A stretch of DNA of 64,000 bases from an uncultured Geobacteraceae bacterium (GTDB taxonomy: Bacteria; Desulfobacterota; Desulfuromonadia; Geobacterales; Pseudopelobacteraceae): positions 21,934 to 85,933 of the forward strand of contig CAIRBT010000102.1 in assembly GCA_903876875.1 (NCBI GenBank). Direction: 5' to 3'. A model generated the notes under the pieces. It was not told the origin of the DNA, made no database searches, and saw only the letters and a list, made by a program, of their open reading frames with translations. A program made the translations under genes and the position numbers. Shown here piece after piece: positions 1 to 9,467 of the stretch; the first letter of the stretch is position 1, and each line of letters begins with the position of its first letter.

Positions 1-148
1 TTAACCCAGCGGCAAGATCCGCTTCTGAAATATCCTGGGGCTTGGGTTCCGATTTTGTCTGGAGCTTTTTTTTAGCTGCGTAGGCAATGCTGCTACAAAG
101 TACCGCCGCAACGGTGATGGTAAAGAGAGCCGTAATTCTTTTTTTCAT
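1..148 (-). CDS. Exported protein, N-terminal part only (cut by window edge)
   Basis: An ATG at 148 on the minus strand opens a frame that runs off the window after 49 codons without a stop. It begins MKKRITALFT, continues with a hydrophobic stretch, and reaches A-Y-A followed by a Lys-rich segment. This is a textbook signal peptide with a likely signal peptidase I site after residue 24. The visible mature part is Lys/Pro/Glu-rich and gives no family. The protein is therefore probably periplasmic or outer-membrane associated; its function is unknown. Confidence 0.6.
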   Translation of the reverse strand, partial: MKKRITALFTITVAAVLCSSIAYAAKKKLQTKSEPKPQDISEADLAAGL

Positions 149-248
149 AGCAAGACACCCCATTAAACATATATTCTGTACTGATAGTAGCGTAATCTTG
201 GGTAACTGGCAAGGGCATTAGTAAGGTTTTATTACTGTTGGCACAGGC

Positions 249-267
249 TTTGTGTGAGACACACAAA
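249..267. promoter_or_regulatory. Perfect inverted repeat upstream of the HD-GYP gene
   Basis: Arms TTTGTGTG and CACACAAA are separated by AGA, 168 bp before the HD-GYP start and 101 bp before the divergent exported-protein start. It has the size of a dimeric repressor site. It lies in a 286-bp divergent intergenic region with no other convincing gene. Operator function is inference. Confidence 0.3.
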
Positions 268-434
268 CACACCGGCAGATTCCTACATAGCGCGAGGATA
301 TTTTATGTCAGACAAATTCCTACTGTACATATTGCCCATATATTGGTATACTATTAGACCGTATTATGCAAAATATAACAATCATAAATCGTTCAGAGTT
401 CCGTTCCAATTAGCGAAAAAGGCAGGTTTATCTC

Positions 435-1763
435 ATGAGTGAAACTGAAAAAACAGACAAGACATGTGTGCTACTTGTGGATGACGAAGTCAATATTCTG
501 AATTCATTGAAGCGGCTTCTGCTCCATGACAAAAATCTCAAAGTAGTCACGGCAACGTCAGGTGAAGAGGGACTCAAACTTCTTGACGAACTTACCAATG
601 TTGGCTTAATCGTTTCCGACCAGAGAATGCCCGGCATGAACGGAGCAGTTTTTCTCGAAAAGGCCATCGATAAGGCACCGGATGCCACCCGTATCATTAT
701 GACCGGCTACGCAGATACCTCTGCGGCGATTGATGCGATAAACAAAGGCAAAGCCTGGAAGTATCTCTCAAAGCCGTGGGATGACACAGAACTACTGAGC
801 AGCGTCCGTGAAGGGGTTGACCGTTATAAAATCATTGAAGAGAATAAGCAACTCAACGCCCTGGTTCAGCAGCAGAAAGAAGAGCTGGAAGAGTGGAACA
901 GCAATCTGAAAAACAGGGTACTCCAACAGACCACCGCCATCAGAAAGAAAAGCGAAGAGGTTCAAGCCGCTTTGGAACGTGTCCGCGAGAGTGATTCCAG
1001 CATCCAGGGGATGATTCGGGCACTCTGTGCCCTTGTTGACCTGCGGGGCGCGCGCGCCTCCAAACATGCACACAATGTTGAACTGCTTGCGGAAAGTGCT
1101 GCAAAAGATCTGGGACTGGACGAAACGACAACCGAAACGATCAGGGTTGCAGCACTGCTCCATGACATTGGAGAAATCGGCATTCCTGAAAGGTTGCTGA
1201 TAACCGCCCCGGAAGTAATGAAATCAGACGAATTCAGAGAGTATAGCCAGCATCCGGTGCGTGCCCAATTGCTCCTCGATCACATTGACGAACTCAGATC
1301 GGTATCAGAACTTATCCGACATCACCATGAAAATATGGATGGTACCGGTTATCCGGACAGACTTTCAGGCGATGACATTCCCTTAGGCTCCCGGATCATT
1401 GCCTTTGCGGATCAAATAGACAAAACTGCCATGATGTGTGTGGGTGACATTGCCGAACAGGCACTCACCCGGATAAATTCCCAGGTTGGCAATTGCCTTG
1501 ATCCGGCACTCTATAAAGTCTTTAAAAAAGTGGTTCGCTATTACTACCATGCAACCACAACCGTCGATCCCCCCAAAAAAGTCGAGAAACTGATGGGCCC
1601 CGATGAGCTTCGCCCCGGCATGGTCATTGCCAGAAATGTCTATAGTGCGAACGGTCGTGTGGTATTCCCGAAAGCGATGGTTCTGGATGCAATAATGATA
1701 GCTTCCGTGAGGGGGCATTTCGGAACTGACCCCACTGATACATCCATTTATGTCTGGGAATAA
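435..1763 (+). CDS. Response regulator with HD-GYP domain (putative c-di-GMP phosphodiesterase)
   Basis: 442 aa. A receiver domain covers residues 10-130, with acidic residues D16/D17 and phospho-acceptor D62 (SDQRMPG), and the conserved KPW near residue 117. A helical linker (about 135-190) leads to an HD-GYP domain with LLHDIGE (H243/D244), HHHE (296-299) and the hallmark DGTGYP near 303-307. These are the metal- and substrate-binding motifs of RpfG-type enzymes that hydrolyse cyclic di-GMP to pGpG/GMP, so activity is likely controlled by phosphorylation. A short C-terminal tail follows (MGPDELRPGMV...). The ATG is preceded by GGCAGGT. No partner kinase is adjacent. A PilZ protein at 6.5 kb and a riboswitch at 15.4 kb are possible parts of the same signalling network. 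Confidence 0.9.
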   Translation: MSETEKTDKTCVLLVDDEVNILNSLKRLLLHDKNLKVVTATSGEEGLKLLDELTNVGLIVSDQRMPGMNGAVFLEKAIDKAPDATRIIMTGYADTSAAIDAINKGKAWKYLSKPWDDTELLSSVREGVDRYKIIEENKQLNALVQQQKEELEEWNSNLKNRVLQQTTAIRKKSEEVQAALERVRESDSSIQGMIRALCALVDLRGARASKHAHNVELLAESAAKDLGLDETTTETIRVAALLHDIGEIGIPERLLITAPEVMKSDEFREYSQHPVRAQLLLDHIDELRSVSELIRHHHENMDGTGYPDRLSGDDIPLGSRIIAFADQIDKTAMMCVGDIAEQALTRINSQVGNCLDPALYKVFKKVVRYYYHATTTVDPPKKVEKLMGPDELRPGMVIARNVYSANGRVVFPKAMVLDAIMIASVRGHFGTDPTDTSIYVWE

Positions 1764-1780
1764 TGTAATATGAGGGAGCA

Positions 1781-3445
1781 TTACCCCTGGGTACTCCCGT
1801 CGGGATACACAATGTGCGGAAAGATACGTCGATCCGGCCTGAGGGAGAAACCTGCCTTGTCGTACACCAGTAGGGCGTGGTCACGAAAATTGGGCAGATG
1901 GGGGGCGTAGGGGCTGAAGGCTCTGAAAACCGGCTGAAGACTGTTAAAGATTTCCCGCGCCTCTGTGGGGGTCATGCCGCTTGCAACCTCAAAATCACAG
2001 CGACCACCCAACACATCCTCCCCTGCCACCCCGACACGGGTAATAGCGTATTTTTCCGGGGCATCGTAGATCGGGGTATCTTTTTGCAGAACAAACGGCC
2101 CGCGATGCACACCATGGATACTTCCCCGCAGCTCCATGAGGAATTTGACCGTCTCCGCAAGTTCAAGGGGGGTCTCGGTCGGAAATCCGCAGATTATATA
2201 GACATGGTTGGCTATCCCCGCTGCAGCCGAATCGTGTAACACCTTCCTGACCTCGGCAACCTGTGTCCCCTTATCCATCAAATCAAGAATCCTCTGGCAG
2301 GCACTTTCTACCCCCCAGAGAATAAACCTGCATCCCGAGGCGGCAATCTGGCGGAGTAGCTCGGGGGTGAAGGCTTTTTCCGGCCGTGCCAGGGCGTAGT
2401 AGGCGATATCAAGCCCCGCTTCCCGAATGCCTTTGGCCAGTTTTTGAAAGTAAACGGGGGAAATCATTTCGTCGATAAAAGCAAAATGACGGATGCCCCG
2501 GTCGGTAAACCCCCGTAACATGGCTATGACGTAGTCAATACCATGCCTGCGGTAGGTCATACCGGCAGAGCGATAATGGGCGCAAAACGTACAGCGTCTC
2601 CAGTAGCAGCCACGACTCAGGAGCAGCGGTATAACCGGACGGGGGGAGTAGTAATTGTTCAGGTTGCAATCACTGAAATCCGGAGGGGACAAGCGATCAA
2701 GGTCATAGCACAGCTCTGGGGTGTTGCCCCGCACAAGACCGTTGTGCAACCAGTTGCCCCCTGGCACCTCTGCCGGTTCCAGTCCGTCAGAAAGATACTG
2801 TTTCAGGGCAGCTTCCCCCTCCCCCGCAACGACCAGATCGGCCACATCGGGATAGGTGGTCAGAAATTGCTGCGGAGAACCGCTGAAAACACTCCCCCCC
2901 ATAATGACCTTCAGCCCGAATTTTTTCCGGAGTATTCTGCCAATGGTAATGCCGGCCGGAAGCTGATCCCCATAGCTCAGGGAAAGTCCCACGCAGTGCG
3001 GATTTTGAGCCACAATCTGCCCGATCATTTCGGTAATGAGAGGATGGGGGACAGCGTCATGTTCAAAGTCACGGCAATAGCCCGCCAGCTCCTGCCCAAA
3101 GGCGTGGGTAAAGCGACTGAACAGCTCCCCATACAGCTCATATCGTTCAGGAGCTGTGTAAAATTCCGTAGCCTGACTCCCCCCTCGAAAGACCTCTGCC
3201 CCCTTTTCAAGGGCCACTTCCGCCAGCACGGCTTCGGGAAACGTGGTACGATTCAGTTTTCCCCTCAGCGAACCTGGCTGCAACAGCCGGTTAAACAGCC
3301 ACACATTCAAATCCAGAATAACGACCTGCCACTGCGGCAGCTCCCGTTCAATATATCCCTTTAAAAGAGCCACGCCAAGGGGGGGTGCTGTCGGCACGTT
3401 GAGGGGGGGAAACACCAACAACAGCTTCTTGGCACGTTCGGTCAT
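1781..3445 (-). CDS. B12-binding domain radical SAM protein
   Basis: About 554 aa. The N-terminal 200 residues begin with LLLVFPP and PPLGVALLKGYIE, typical of a cobalamin-binding Rossmann domain. A radical SAM domain follows, with the cluster motif RGCYWRRCTFC near residues 280-290. The cysteine spacing here is C-x4-C-x2-C, one residue longer than the usual C-x3-C-x2-C. Downstream, GVESACQRILDLMDKGT and GFPTETPLE are conserved in BchE/HpnP-like enzymes, which use a 5'-deoxyadenosyl radical and often methylcobalamin. The substrate cannot be deduced. The stop of pap lies 11 bp upstream of the preferred ATG at 3445; a GTG at 3454 is the alternative. It is the last gene of the proC-pap set. Confidence 0.82.
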   Translation of the reverse strand: MTERAKKLLLVFPPLNVPTAPPLGVALLKGYIERELPQWQVVILDLNVWLFNRLLQPGSLRGKLNRTTFPEAVLAEVALEKGAEVFRGGSQATEFYTAPERYELYGELFSRFTHAFGQELAGYCRDFEHDAVPHPLITEMIGQIVAQNPHCVGLSLSYGDQLPAGITIGRILRKKFGLKVIMGGSVFSGSPQQFLTTYPDVADLVVAGEGEAALKQYLSDGLEPAEVPGGNWLHNGLVRGNTPELCYDLDRLSPPDFSDCNLNNYYSPRPVIPLLLSRGCYWRRCTFCAHYRSAGMTYRRHGIDYVIAMLRGFTDRGIRHFAFIDEMISPVYFQKLAKGIREAGLDIAYYALARPEKAFTPELLRQIAASGCRFILWGVESACQRILDLMDKGTQVAEVRKVLHDSAAAGIANHVYIICGFPTETPLELAETVKFLMELRGSIHGVHRGPFVLQKDTPIYDAPEKYAITRVGVAGEDVLGGRCDFEVASGMTPTEAREIFNSLQPVFRAFSPYAPHLPNFRDHALLVYDKAGFSLRPDRRIFPHIVYPDGSTQG

Positions 3446-3455
3446 CACCGGCACC

Positions 3456-4946
3456 CTAAGACTTCTGACCCAAGGCGTGTTCGATCCGCTCGCAGAGGGT
3501 CTTCAGCACCTTGATACGGGCAAAATACTTATCATTTGCCTCAACCAGTGTCCAGGGGGCAATGTCGGTGCTGGTTCGGTCGATCATATCGCAGACGGCC
3601 CGTTCATAATCGCCCCATCTTTCCCGATTCCGCCAATCCTCATCGGTAATTTTGTAGCGTTTGAAGCCGATTGCTTCACGTTCCTTAAAACGTTTGAGCT
3701 GTTCTTCTTCGCTGATCGACAGCCAAAATTTCACCACAACGGATTTGTTCCGAACCATCTGTTCTTCAAAATCGTTAATTTCCCCATAGGCCCGCAACCA
3801 GTCCTTCCGGTCACAGTACCCCTCGACCCGTTCCACGAGGACCCTGCCGTACCACGTGCGGTCAAAGATGGCAAAGTGATTTTTACGGGGAATGTTACGC
3901 CAGAATCGCCACAGATAGGGCTGGGCTCCTTCCTCCTGCGTAGGGGCGGCAACTGGAATTACCCGGTATTGGCGGGCATCAAGTGCCTGAATGATACGCC
4001 GGATACTCCCCCCCTTGCCAGCAGCATCGTTCCCCTCAAAGGCCACCACAACTGAGAGCTTTTTAAAACCGGGATCCCGTGTCAGCAGATTCAACCGTCC
4101 CTGATATTTTTCGAGATCCCGTTCATAGGTCGCTTTCTTCAGTGTTTGAGACAAGTCGAGGGATTTTAGAAGCGACAGATTATCAAGTGATGGTAACAGT
4201 GGCGGCACCGGTTCGTCCTGTTTCGCTACGGGAGAAGCATCAAGACGCGCCCGTAGTGCAGCGAGGATAGCCCGTCCAATGGTCAGGTAACGGTAGAAGG
4301 GATCTGTACCCTCGACTATGGTCCAGGGAGAGTCTGCAGTACTGGTAAAGTGGAGCATTCGTTCGGACACACGGCGGAATTTATCATACTGATGGTAATG
4401 CTCCCAGTCCGTATCGGTTACCCGCCAGCGGGTGCCCGGATCCTTTTCCAGAAGTTTCAGGCGTTTTTTCTGCCCATCCTTGGAGAGGTGCAGCCAAAAC
4501 TTCAGCACCACGGCACCTTCATCACACAACATGTTTTCAAAGCGGAGGATACTCTCAAGCCGTTGGTCAAGTTCGGCGTTTCTGATGGCACCGGACACAT
4601 TTTCCAGTAACGGTGCCGAATACCAGGTTCCAATAAAGACGCCGATTTTCCCTCGTGGTGGAAGTACCCGCCAGTAGCGCCACATGGGGGGACGCTCCAG
4701 TTCTTCGTCGGTCAGGTCACGAACCGCATGGGTTTCAATGTGGCGAGGATCCATCCATTCATTCAGCAGGTTTACCGTTTCACCCTTTCCGGCACAGTCC
4801 ACACCGGCAATAAGTATGATTACGGAAAATTTTTTAGACTGACACAGGTCCAACTGGGCTTCCAGCAACCCCTCCCGCAAGAGAGGGATCTCCTTTTTCC
4901 AGACGTCCTTACTGATGGTGTGACCCAGTTCGGCGGATTCAAACAT
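3456..4946 (-). CDS. pap: Polyphosphate:AMP phosphotransferase (PPK2 class II)
   Basis: 496 aa with two tandem PPK2 modules. Each has a Walker A-like loop (AGVDCAGKGE near residue 50; EGNDAAGKGG near 305). Each module has a WRYWR or WRFWR box followed by a D/GTWY motif; the second reads FDRTWYGRVLVERVEG. In two-module enzymes the C-terminal module carries catalysis, and it is intact here. The enzyme phosphorylates AMP to ADP using polyphosphate in the cytoplasm. Two adjacent ATGs (4949 and 4946) follow GGAGGG; 4946 has the better spacing, and an in-frame TTG at 4958 lies before that site. It sits between proC and a radical SAM gene. Confidence 0.9.
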   Translation of the reverse strand: MFESAELGHTISKDVWKKEIPLLREGLLEAQLDLCQSKKFSVIILIAGVDCAGKGETVNLLNEWMDPRHIETHAVRDLTDEELERPPMWRYWRVLPPRGKIGVFIGTWYSAPLLENVSGAIRNAELDQRLESILRFENMLCDEGAVVLKFWLHLSKDGQKKRLKLLEKDPGTRWRVTDTDWEHYHQYDKFRRVSERMLHFTSTADSPWTIVEGTDPFYRYLTIGRAILAALRARLDASPVAKQDEPVPPLLPSLDNLSLLKSLDLSQTLKKATYERDLEKYQGRLNLLTRDPGFKKLSVVVAFEGNDAAGKGGSIRRIIQALDARQYRVIPVAAPTQEEGAQPYLWRFWRNIPRKNHFAIFDRTWYGRVLVERVEGYCDRKDWLRAYGEINDFEEQMVRNKSVVVKFWLSISEEEQLKRFKEREAIGFKRYKITDEDWRNRERWGDYERAVCDMIDRTSTDIAPWTLVEANDKYFARIKVLKTLCERIEHALGQKS

Positions 4947-4997
4947 CATACCCTCCAACTGATTCCCCCCCCCGTGCTGCGGGGGAGGTACCGAACA

Positions 4998-5807
4998 TTA
5001 TTTTCCAGCAAGCTCCTTTGACCTGTTGCAGGCGGCATCCACCGCATTCATGGTCACACCACGGAAACAACCATTTTCAAGTGCATGAAGGCCGGCAATG
5101 GTGGTTCCCCCCGGTGACGTTACCTTTTCCTTCAACAACGTCGGATGCTCACCGGTTTCCACAACCATCCGCGCCGCACCAAATACGGTCTGGGAGGCCA
5201 GTTGTGCCGCAACATCTCGGGGCAGTCCGTTTTTAACACCAGCATCAGCAAGTGCTTCAATGAAGGAAAACACATAGGCAGGACCACTCCCTGACAATCC
5301 GGTAACCGCATCCATCAACTTTTCTTCCACCACAACGGCGGTACCAACCAGGGCAAAAATCTGTCGGGAAATATCGAGATCGTTGGCTGTAGCCTTGCGA
5401 CCGGCACTCACTGCCGTTGCGCCACTGCCGATCAGTGCCGGCGTGTTGGGCATGGCCCGAATGACCCGGCAGCCAGAAGAGAGATTCGCCTCAATTTTAG
5501 CACTCGGAATACCGGCCATAATTGAAATGACCAGTTTTTGTGCCGTAACCATCGGCTCTATTACATCCAGCACCCCTTCCGCCTGTTGGGGTTTTACCGC
5601 CAGTATGACAACCTCACCCCACTGTGCCGCTTCGGCGGCATCGGCAATAACCCGCACGTTGGCAAACTTTGCCGCCAGCTCGTCTCTCCGTTTCGGGTTG
5701 ATCTCAGCAACCGTAATCCCGACCCCCACATCCTCACGTAATAGCCCACGCATGATCGCTTCAGCCATGTTACCGCCGCCGATAAAGCTGATTTTCCGAA
5801 TGTTCAT
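4998..5807 (-). CDS. proC: Pyrroline-5-carboxylate reductase
   Basis: 269 aa from the ATG at 5807 (MNIRKISFIGGG), the usual family length. The N-terminal Rossmann fold shows FIGGGNMAEAI. The C-terminal part has the family signature around LSGSGPAYVFSFIEALADAG and TSPGGTTIAGL. It reduces pyrroline-5-carboxylate to proline with NAD(P)H, the last step of proline synthesis. A longer GTG start at 5831 exists, but a purine-rich Shine-Dalgarno stretch lies between the two. First gene of a minus-strand set with pap and the radical SAM gene. Confidence 0.95.
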   Translation of the reverse strand: MNIRKISFIGGGNMAEAIMRGLLREDVGVGITVAEINPKRRDELAAKFANVRVIADAAEAAQWGEVVILAVKPQQAEGVLDVIEPMVTAQKLVISIMAGIPSAKIEANLSSGCRVIRAMPNTPALIGSGATAVSAGRKATANDLDISRQIFALVGTAVVVEEKLMDAVTGLSGSGPAYVFSFIEALADAGVKNGLPRDVAAQLASQTVFGAARMVVETGEHPTLLKEKVTSPGGTTIAGLHALENGCFRGVTMNAVDAACNRSKELAGK

Positions 5808-6055
5808 CCGTCCATTCCCCCTTGAGTACACTATACTAACAATGATGGTTCTTCAAAATAAAAACGGTTTCATTACAGCTCGTTGCCACAGCTCCTTTGA
5901 ACACGAATAGCAGGTATACCGTTAAAAAGTCAATATGTAACCGCCCTTCACGGCAGGAAACGCAAAAACCCTTTTCCTTAGTATGCCTCTTATGGTAGGA
6001 AGGTACTCTTATAGTTATAGCAACACTACTCAACACAGCAAAGGAGAACAGAGGT

Positions 6056-6430
6056 ATGAGCAGTCAGAAACCGGGAATCAAATTTAAGTATGTTTTTAAT
6101 TACGCCTATAACCCCACCTACGTAAACGGTGCCCAGGGGGGGTTCTCACCTCGCGGAGAAATGGTAATCAACTTCTACCTTGAGCGCCAGCCACTGCCGA
6201 ACGGCATTGCCTATGATATCACACCAGAAGGTGCCATTGGCCGTGAAACCGCCGTTGAACCGGCCGATCTGGCCAGCAGCATGGTACGCTACATTGATAC
6301 CGGTATTGTCATGAGTTATGAAAATGCACGGGAATTCCACACGTGGATGGGGGATAAGCTGCGCGAGGTTGAAGAGATGCAGAAAGCCCGCACCGAATTT
6401 GAAGAAGCACGTGGAGCTGGCCGGGCATAG
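6056..6430 (+). CDS. Conserved hypothetical protein, DUF3467-like
   Basis: 124 aa, soluble, no signal peptide, preceded by AAAGGAGAACAGAGGT. It contains YNPTYVNGAQGG, SPRGEMVINFYLE, a central acidic part, and VMSYENAREFHTWMGDKL before a charged helical tail. The order (Y-x-N, SP-x-[DE] plus a beta strand, then VMS-x-x-x-A plus an amphipathic helix) resembles the small DUF3467 family. That assignment is from memory and uncertain. It is monocistronic between a divergent proC and a convergent PilZ gene. Role unknown. Confidence 0.7.
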   Translation: MSSQKPGIKFKYVFNYAYNPTYVNGAQGGFSPRGEMVINFYLERQPLPNGIAYDITPEGAIGRETAVEPADLASSMVRYIDTGIVMSYENAREFHTWMGDKLREVEEMQKARTEFEEARGAGRA

Positions 6431-6512
6431 GTTTCAGAGAAATCATACGGGTGGTGGCAGCGTTCAAACGGAGCCACCGCCCGTTCAGCAGCACGCTCCC
6501 CCCTGCAGCCGC

Positions 6513-7313
6513 TCAGTGGGGGTGGGAAATATCGGAGACCATCTTATCCATCAGCACCCAATTCCGTTTGTACCCCTGGGGCGTCCCCCCCTCTTTCCGG
6601 AGCACCTCGGTAACCAGTTTATCAATCCGCTCCTGATCAACCTTACGGATCTGGATAAAACGAAAACCGCACCTGACTCCCTCAGTTTCCTGCTTCTCCC
6701 ACACCATTTCAGCCAGAGCACACACCACCCCTCCCCCATCTTCCAGACCGATAATAAACAGGGACAGGGGGGTCGGCTTTTTCTCCGCCCCGCACAACAG
6801 GCCGACACCGCCGGCACTAAGATCTATTTCGGTTTTCACCAGGGTAAGACCGGGCAATACGCTGCTCTGTTTTTGATAATCTATGACCCGCTGCCACTCT
6901 GCACGGAAACGATCAAGGGACAGATTTCGGTACAGATGAAACAGCGGTACCGTCAACAGAGCACGACAATCCAAACGCCGTTGAAACAGCTCCAGGGTAC
7001 CATGCATGCGAAACCGGAGCGTGTTGTCAGTCACGACCCCAACCAGGTCTGCCAACACCTGTATACCACTGCCAAGTGCCTCACTGGTCAGTTTATAGGT
7101 GGCAGTTCCTCCGTGGCTCTCCTTTATGCCATGCCCACCATGAACCATCAGCAGTTCAAGCTCATCCTGACCACTGGCCGTAACAACGCCGCTCAGTGAC
7201 TCATACACGTCCCTGTTCCGCTCCTCTGACATATTGACCAGATAGACTTTCTGGCGCAACGTAAAATAGCGGCAATAATCGCTTATGTGGGGATGCTCTG
7301 ACATATGCTGCAC
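6513..7313 (-). CDS. PilZ domain protein (c-di-GMP receptor, YcgR-like layout)
   Basis: 266 aa. An N-terminal beta-rich region (about residues 15-108) is followed by a PilZ domain with both halves of the c-di-GMP signature: RLDCR (R113...R117) and DLSAGG (D164, S166, G169). The order matches flagellar-brake/YcgR-type proteins. It probably binds c-di-GMP and alters motility, surface behaviour or another output. The preferred start is a GTG at 7313 just after AGGTAAC; an ATG at 7304 is possible. The Cys-rich small gene upstream on the same strand may be co-transcribed (41 bp gap). Confidence 0.85.
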   Translation of the reverse strand: MQHMSEHPHISDYCRYFTLRQKVYLVNMSEERNRDVYESLSGVVTASGQDELELLMVHGGHGIKESHGGTATYKLTSEALGSGIQVLADLVGVVTDNTLRFRMHGTLELFQRRLDCRALLTVPLFHLYRNLSLDRFRAEWQRVIDYQKQSSVLPGLTLVKTEIDLSAGGVGLLCGAEKKPTPLSLFIIGLEDGGGVVCALAEMVWEKQETEGVRCGFRFIQIRKVDQERIDKLVTEVLRKEGGTPQGYKRNWVLMDKMVSDISHPH

Positions 7314-7354
7314 GTTACCTGCCTCTTTTTATGTAATGAACCCAATCCCGCCGT

Positions 7355-7543
7355 TCAGCTCTCTATCTCTGTCGGCATACAGACGTCCCCGGCACAGTTT
7401 GCCAGGCTACCGCAATTTTCGCAGCGTACCGTCGGGTGGAGAGTAACCTGTCGGATGAGATCCCACTCCTGTCGACTTTCCAATTCACAGATATGCCCGG
7501 CATGCTCTTTATCGGCACAGAACTCCGTAGACTCCGCTTCCAT
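7355..7543 (-). CDS. Small Cys-rich protein (putative metal-binding)
   Basis: 62 aa from the ATG at 7543, which has an excellent GGAGGGG Shine-Dalgarno four bases upstream. Longer in-frame readings have no such site. It has six cysteines: C9, C19, then C41-x2-C44 and C50-x4-C55, plus H14, H17 and H36. This suggests zinc or Fe-S binding. I recognise no family. It lies directly upstream of the PilZ gene on the same strand. Confidence 0.6.
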   Translation of the reverse strand: MEAESTEFCADKEHAGHICELESRQEWDLIRQVTLHPTVRCENCGSLANCAGDVCMPTEIES

Positions 7544-7688
7544 GTTTCCCCTCCAGCCATAAATTACCGCATGATCGCCTCCTGCTGACGGCTCACGAAC
7601 AACTATATCGGATGGCATCAGAAAAAAACATCAAAAAGTCACCGGCACCACAACAGCTACAGTCGGTCGACCACTGAGATAATTTTCA

Positions 7689-7716
7689 TTGACTTGTATA
7701 TTTAAACAGATATATT
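7689..7716 (+). promoter_or_regulatory. Sigma-70-like promoter of the first MCP gene
   Basis: TTGACT (7689-7694), a 16-bp spacer and TATATT (7711-7716) in A/T-rich DNA, 42 bp before the GTG start of the MCP gene. Confidence 0.5.
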
Positions 7717-7757
7717 AAACTTTTTTCTATATATTCCTATCTGACAAGGAGGTCCAG

Positions 7758-9410
7758 GTGTCCCAGGACAATTACATTTCACGTTTTAGCATAACCCAGC
7801 AGGTATCCTTTCTGGCCGGACTGTTTCTCGCCGGTTTTGCTATTTTCATTGCGTTGTCAACGTTCGTCATCACAAAAGCATCGGTCAATGGCCCTATCTA
7901 CGCAAAAATTGTGCAGGGGAAGGATCTGGTCGCTGACATCCTCCCACCACCGGAATATGTCATTGAGGCATATTTGGGCACCTTCCAGGCCATGGAAGAG
8001 ACCGATGGTGCCAAGATTGATGAACATATTAAGAACTTTGCCCGGCTCCGCAAGGAGTTTGAGGAACGGCAGGATTACTGGAAAAAAGAGCTGTCAAGTG
8101 GCGAAACAAAGACTCTCTTAAACGGCGAAGCGGCTCAGTCAGCCCGCGATTTTTTTGCCTCCGCTGAGAAGGATTTCTTTCCCGCGTTGAAAAAAGCCGA
8201 TATTACCACAGCCCGTACCATTCAGCGTGACGTGCTGACCCCCCAGTACGCACGGCACCGTGGTGCCATTGACAAAATCGTCACCCTCAGTAACGCCAGT
8301 AATGACAAAATTGAAAAGGAGACCGCCAGCCTGCTCAGTTTCTACAACTGGTTGATGTTTGCCGTAGTACTGGCAGGGTTGGCTCTGATCGCCTTTGTAT
8401 CAGTGCTGATTATCCGCAGCATCCACAGAACCATTACCACCTGTGCCAGCATTACTGATGCCATCTCCCACGGTAATTTGACGGTTGTCGTCCCCGAGGG
8501 GGGCAGCGGTTCCATCAAAATTCTACTCGAAAGTCTGGCCACCATGTCTCAGTTTTTGCGGGAAATAATCGCCAGCACCATGGATGTCTCCAATAATATT
8601 GCCTCCGCCTCCAACCAGCTCCATGCCACTTCAAGTCAGATAGCGGCGGGTGCTGAAGAGGTCGCTAACCAGACCTCCACCCTGGCCACCGCCAGTGAAG
8701 AAATGTCCGCCACCAGTGGCGAGATCGCCCGTAACTGCTCCATGGCAGCCGACGCATCCCACCATACCACCGACTCCGCCGATGCCGGAGCACGGGTGGT
8801 CAGCGAGACCATCGGCGGCATGAGCGTCATCGCAGACCGGGTGCGCCAAACCTCAGTAACCATCGAGGCACTGGGAACCCGTTCCGAGCAGATCGGAGCC
8901 ATCATCGGCACCATCGAGGATATTGCCGACCAGACCAATCTGCTTGCCCTGAATGCCGCAATTGAGGCGGCACGTGCGGGAGAACAGGGGAGAGGCTTTG
9001 CCGTGGTTGCCGATGAAGTACGCGCCCTTGCGGAGAGAACCACCAAGGCAACTAAAGAGATTGGTGAAATGATTAAGGCCATTCAGAATGAGACAAGGTC
9101 GGCAGTCAATGCCATGGAAGAAGGGGTAAACGAGGTTGAAAAAGGAGCCAAGTCCTCCCAACAATCGGGCAACGCCCTTGAGGAAATCCGGGTTCGTATC
9201 AATGAAGTTACCATGCAGATTAACCAGATAGCAACCGCAGCCGAAGAACAGACCGCGACTACCAGTGAAGTCACCAACAATATTCAACATGTTATTGACA
9301 TCGTCCACCAGACCGCCCGCGGTGCAGAAGAAACGGCCGGAGCAGCATCCCTTCTGGCACAGCAGGCTCATCAGTTACAGGTTATCATCGGCAAATTCCG
9401 CGTAGCCTGA
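7758..9410 (+). CDS. Methyl-accepting chemotaxis protein
   Basis: 550 aa. TM1 lies at about residues 14-36 and TM2 at 192-217. A helical periplasmic sensor of about 155 residues sits between them (four-helix-bundle type by length). HAMP follows, then the methyl-accepting coiled coil. The hairpin tip reads [22 protein letters not shown] near residue 385, with [18 protein letters not shown] after it. Tip and flanking helices are complete, so it should dock CheA/CheW encoded elsewhere. The start is a GTG with AAGGAGG seven bases upstream. The ligand is unknown. It is close to the minus-strand MCP at 13.5 kb in its signalling half but different in its sensor. Confidence 0.93.
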   Translation: MSQDNYISRFSITQQVSFLAGLFLAGFAIFIALSTFVITKASVNGPIYAKIVQGKDLVADILPPPEYVIEAYLGTFQAMEETDGAKIDEHIKNFARLRKEFEERQDYWKKELSSGETKTLLNGEAAQSARDFFASAEKDFFPALKKADITTARTIQRDVLTPQYARHRGAIDKIVTLSNASNDKIEKETASLLSFYNWLMFAVVLAGLALIAFVSVLIIRSIHRTITTCASITDAISHGNLTVVVPEGGSGSIKILLESLATMSQFLREIIASTMDVSNNIASASNQLHATSSQIAAGAEEVANQTSTLATASEEMSATSGEIARNCSMAADASHHTTDSADAGARVVSETIGGMSVIADRVRQTSVTIEALGTRSEQIGAIIGTIEDIADQTNLLALNAAIEAARAGEQGRGFAVVADEVRALAERTTKATKEIGEMIKAIQNETRSAVNAMEEGVNEVEKGAKSSQQSGNALEEIRVRINEVTMQINQIATAAEEQTATTSEVTNNIQHVIDIVHQTARGAEETAGAASLLAQQAHQLQVIIGKFRVA

Positions 9411-9467
9411 CATCATGATTGCAGGAATCGTCCGTAGAGATTATACATTAGTAACGAGGAAACCACC

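Noticed and set aside
254..442. 62-codon frame before the HD-GYP gene
   Set aside because: No Shine-Dalgarno, overlaps the next start and an inverted repeat; the sequence is low in charge pattern typical of genes.
2543..3364. Long plus-strand open frame (273 codons)
   Set aside because: It lies fully opposite the radical SAM gene, has no Shine-Dalgarno and shows no domain pattern; it is a by-product of codon use on the other strand.
6318..7199. Plus-strand frame of 293 codons
   Set aside because: It is antisense to the PilZ gene and its start lies inside the 6056-6430 gene; the composition is Gln/His/Pro-rich and not protein-like.
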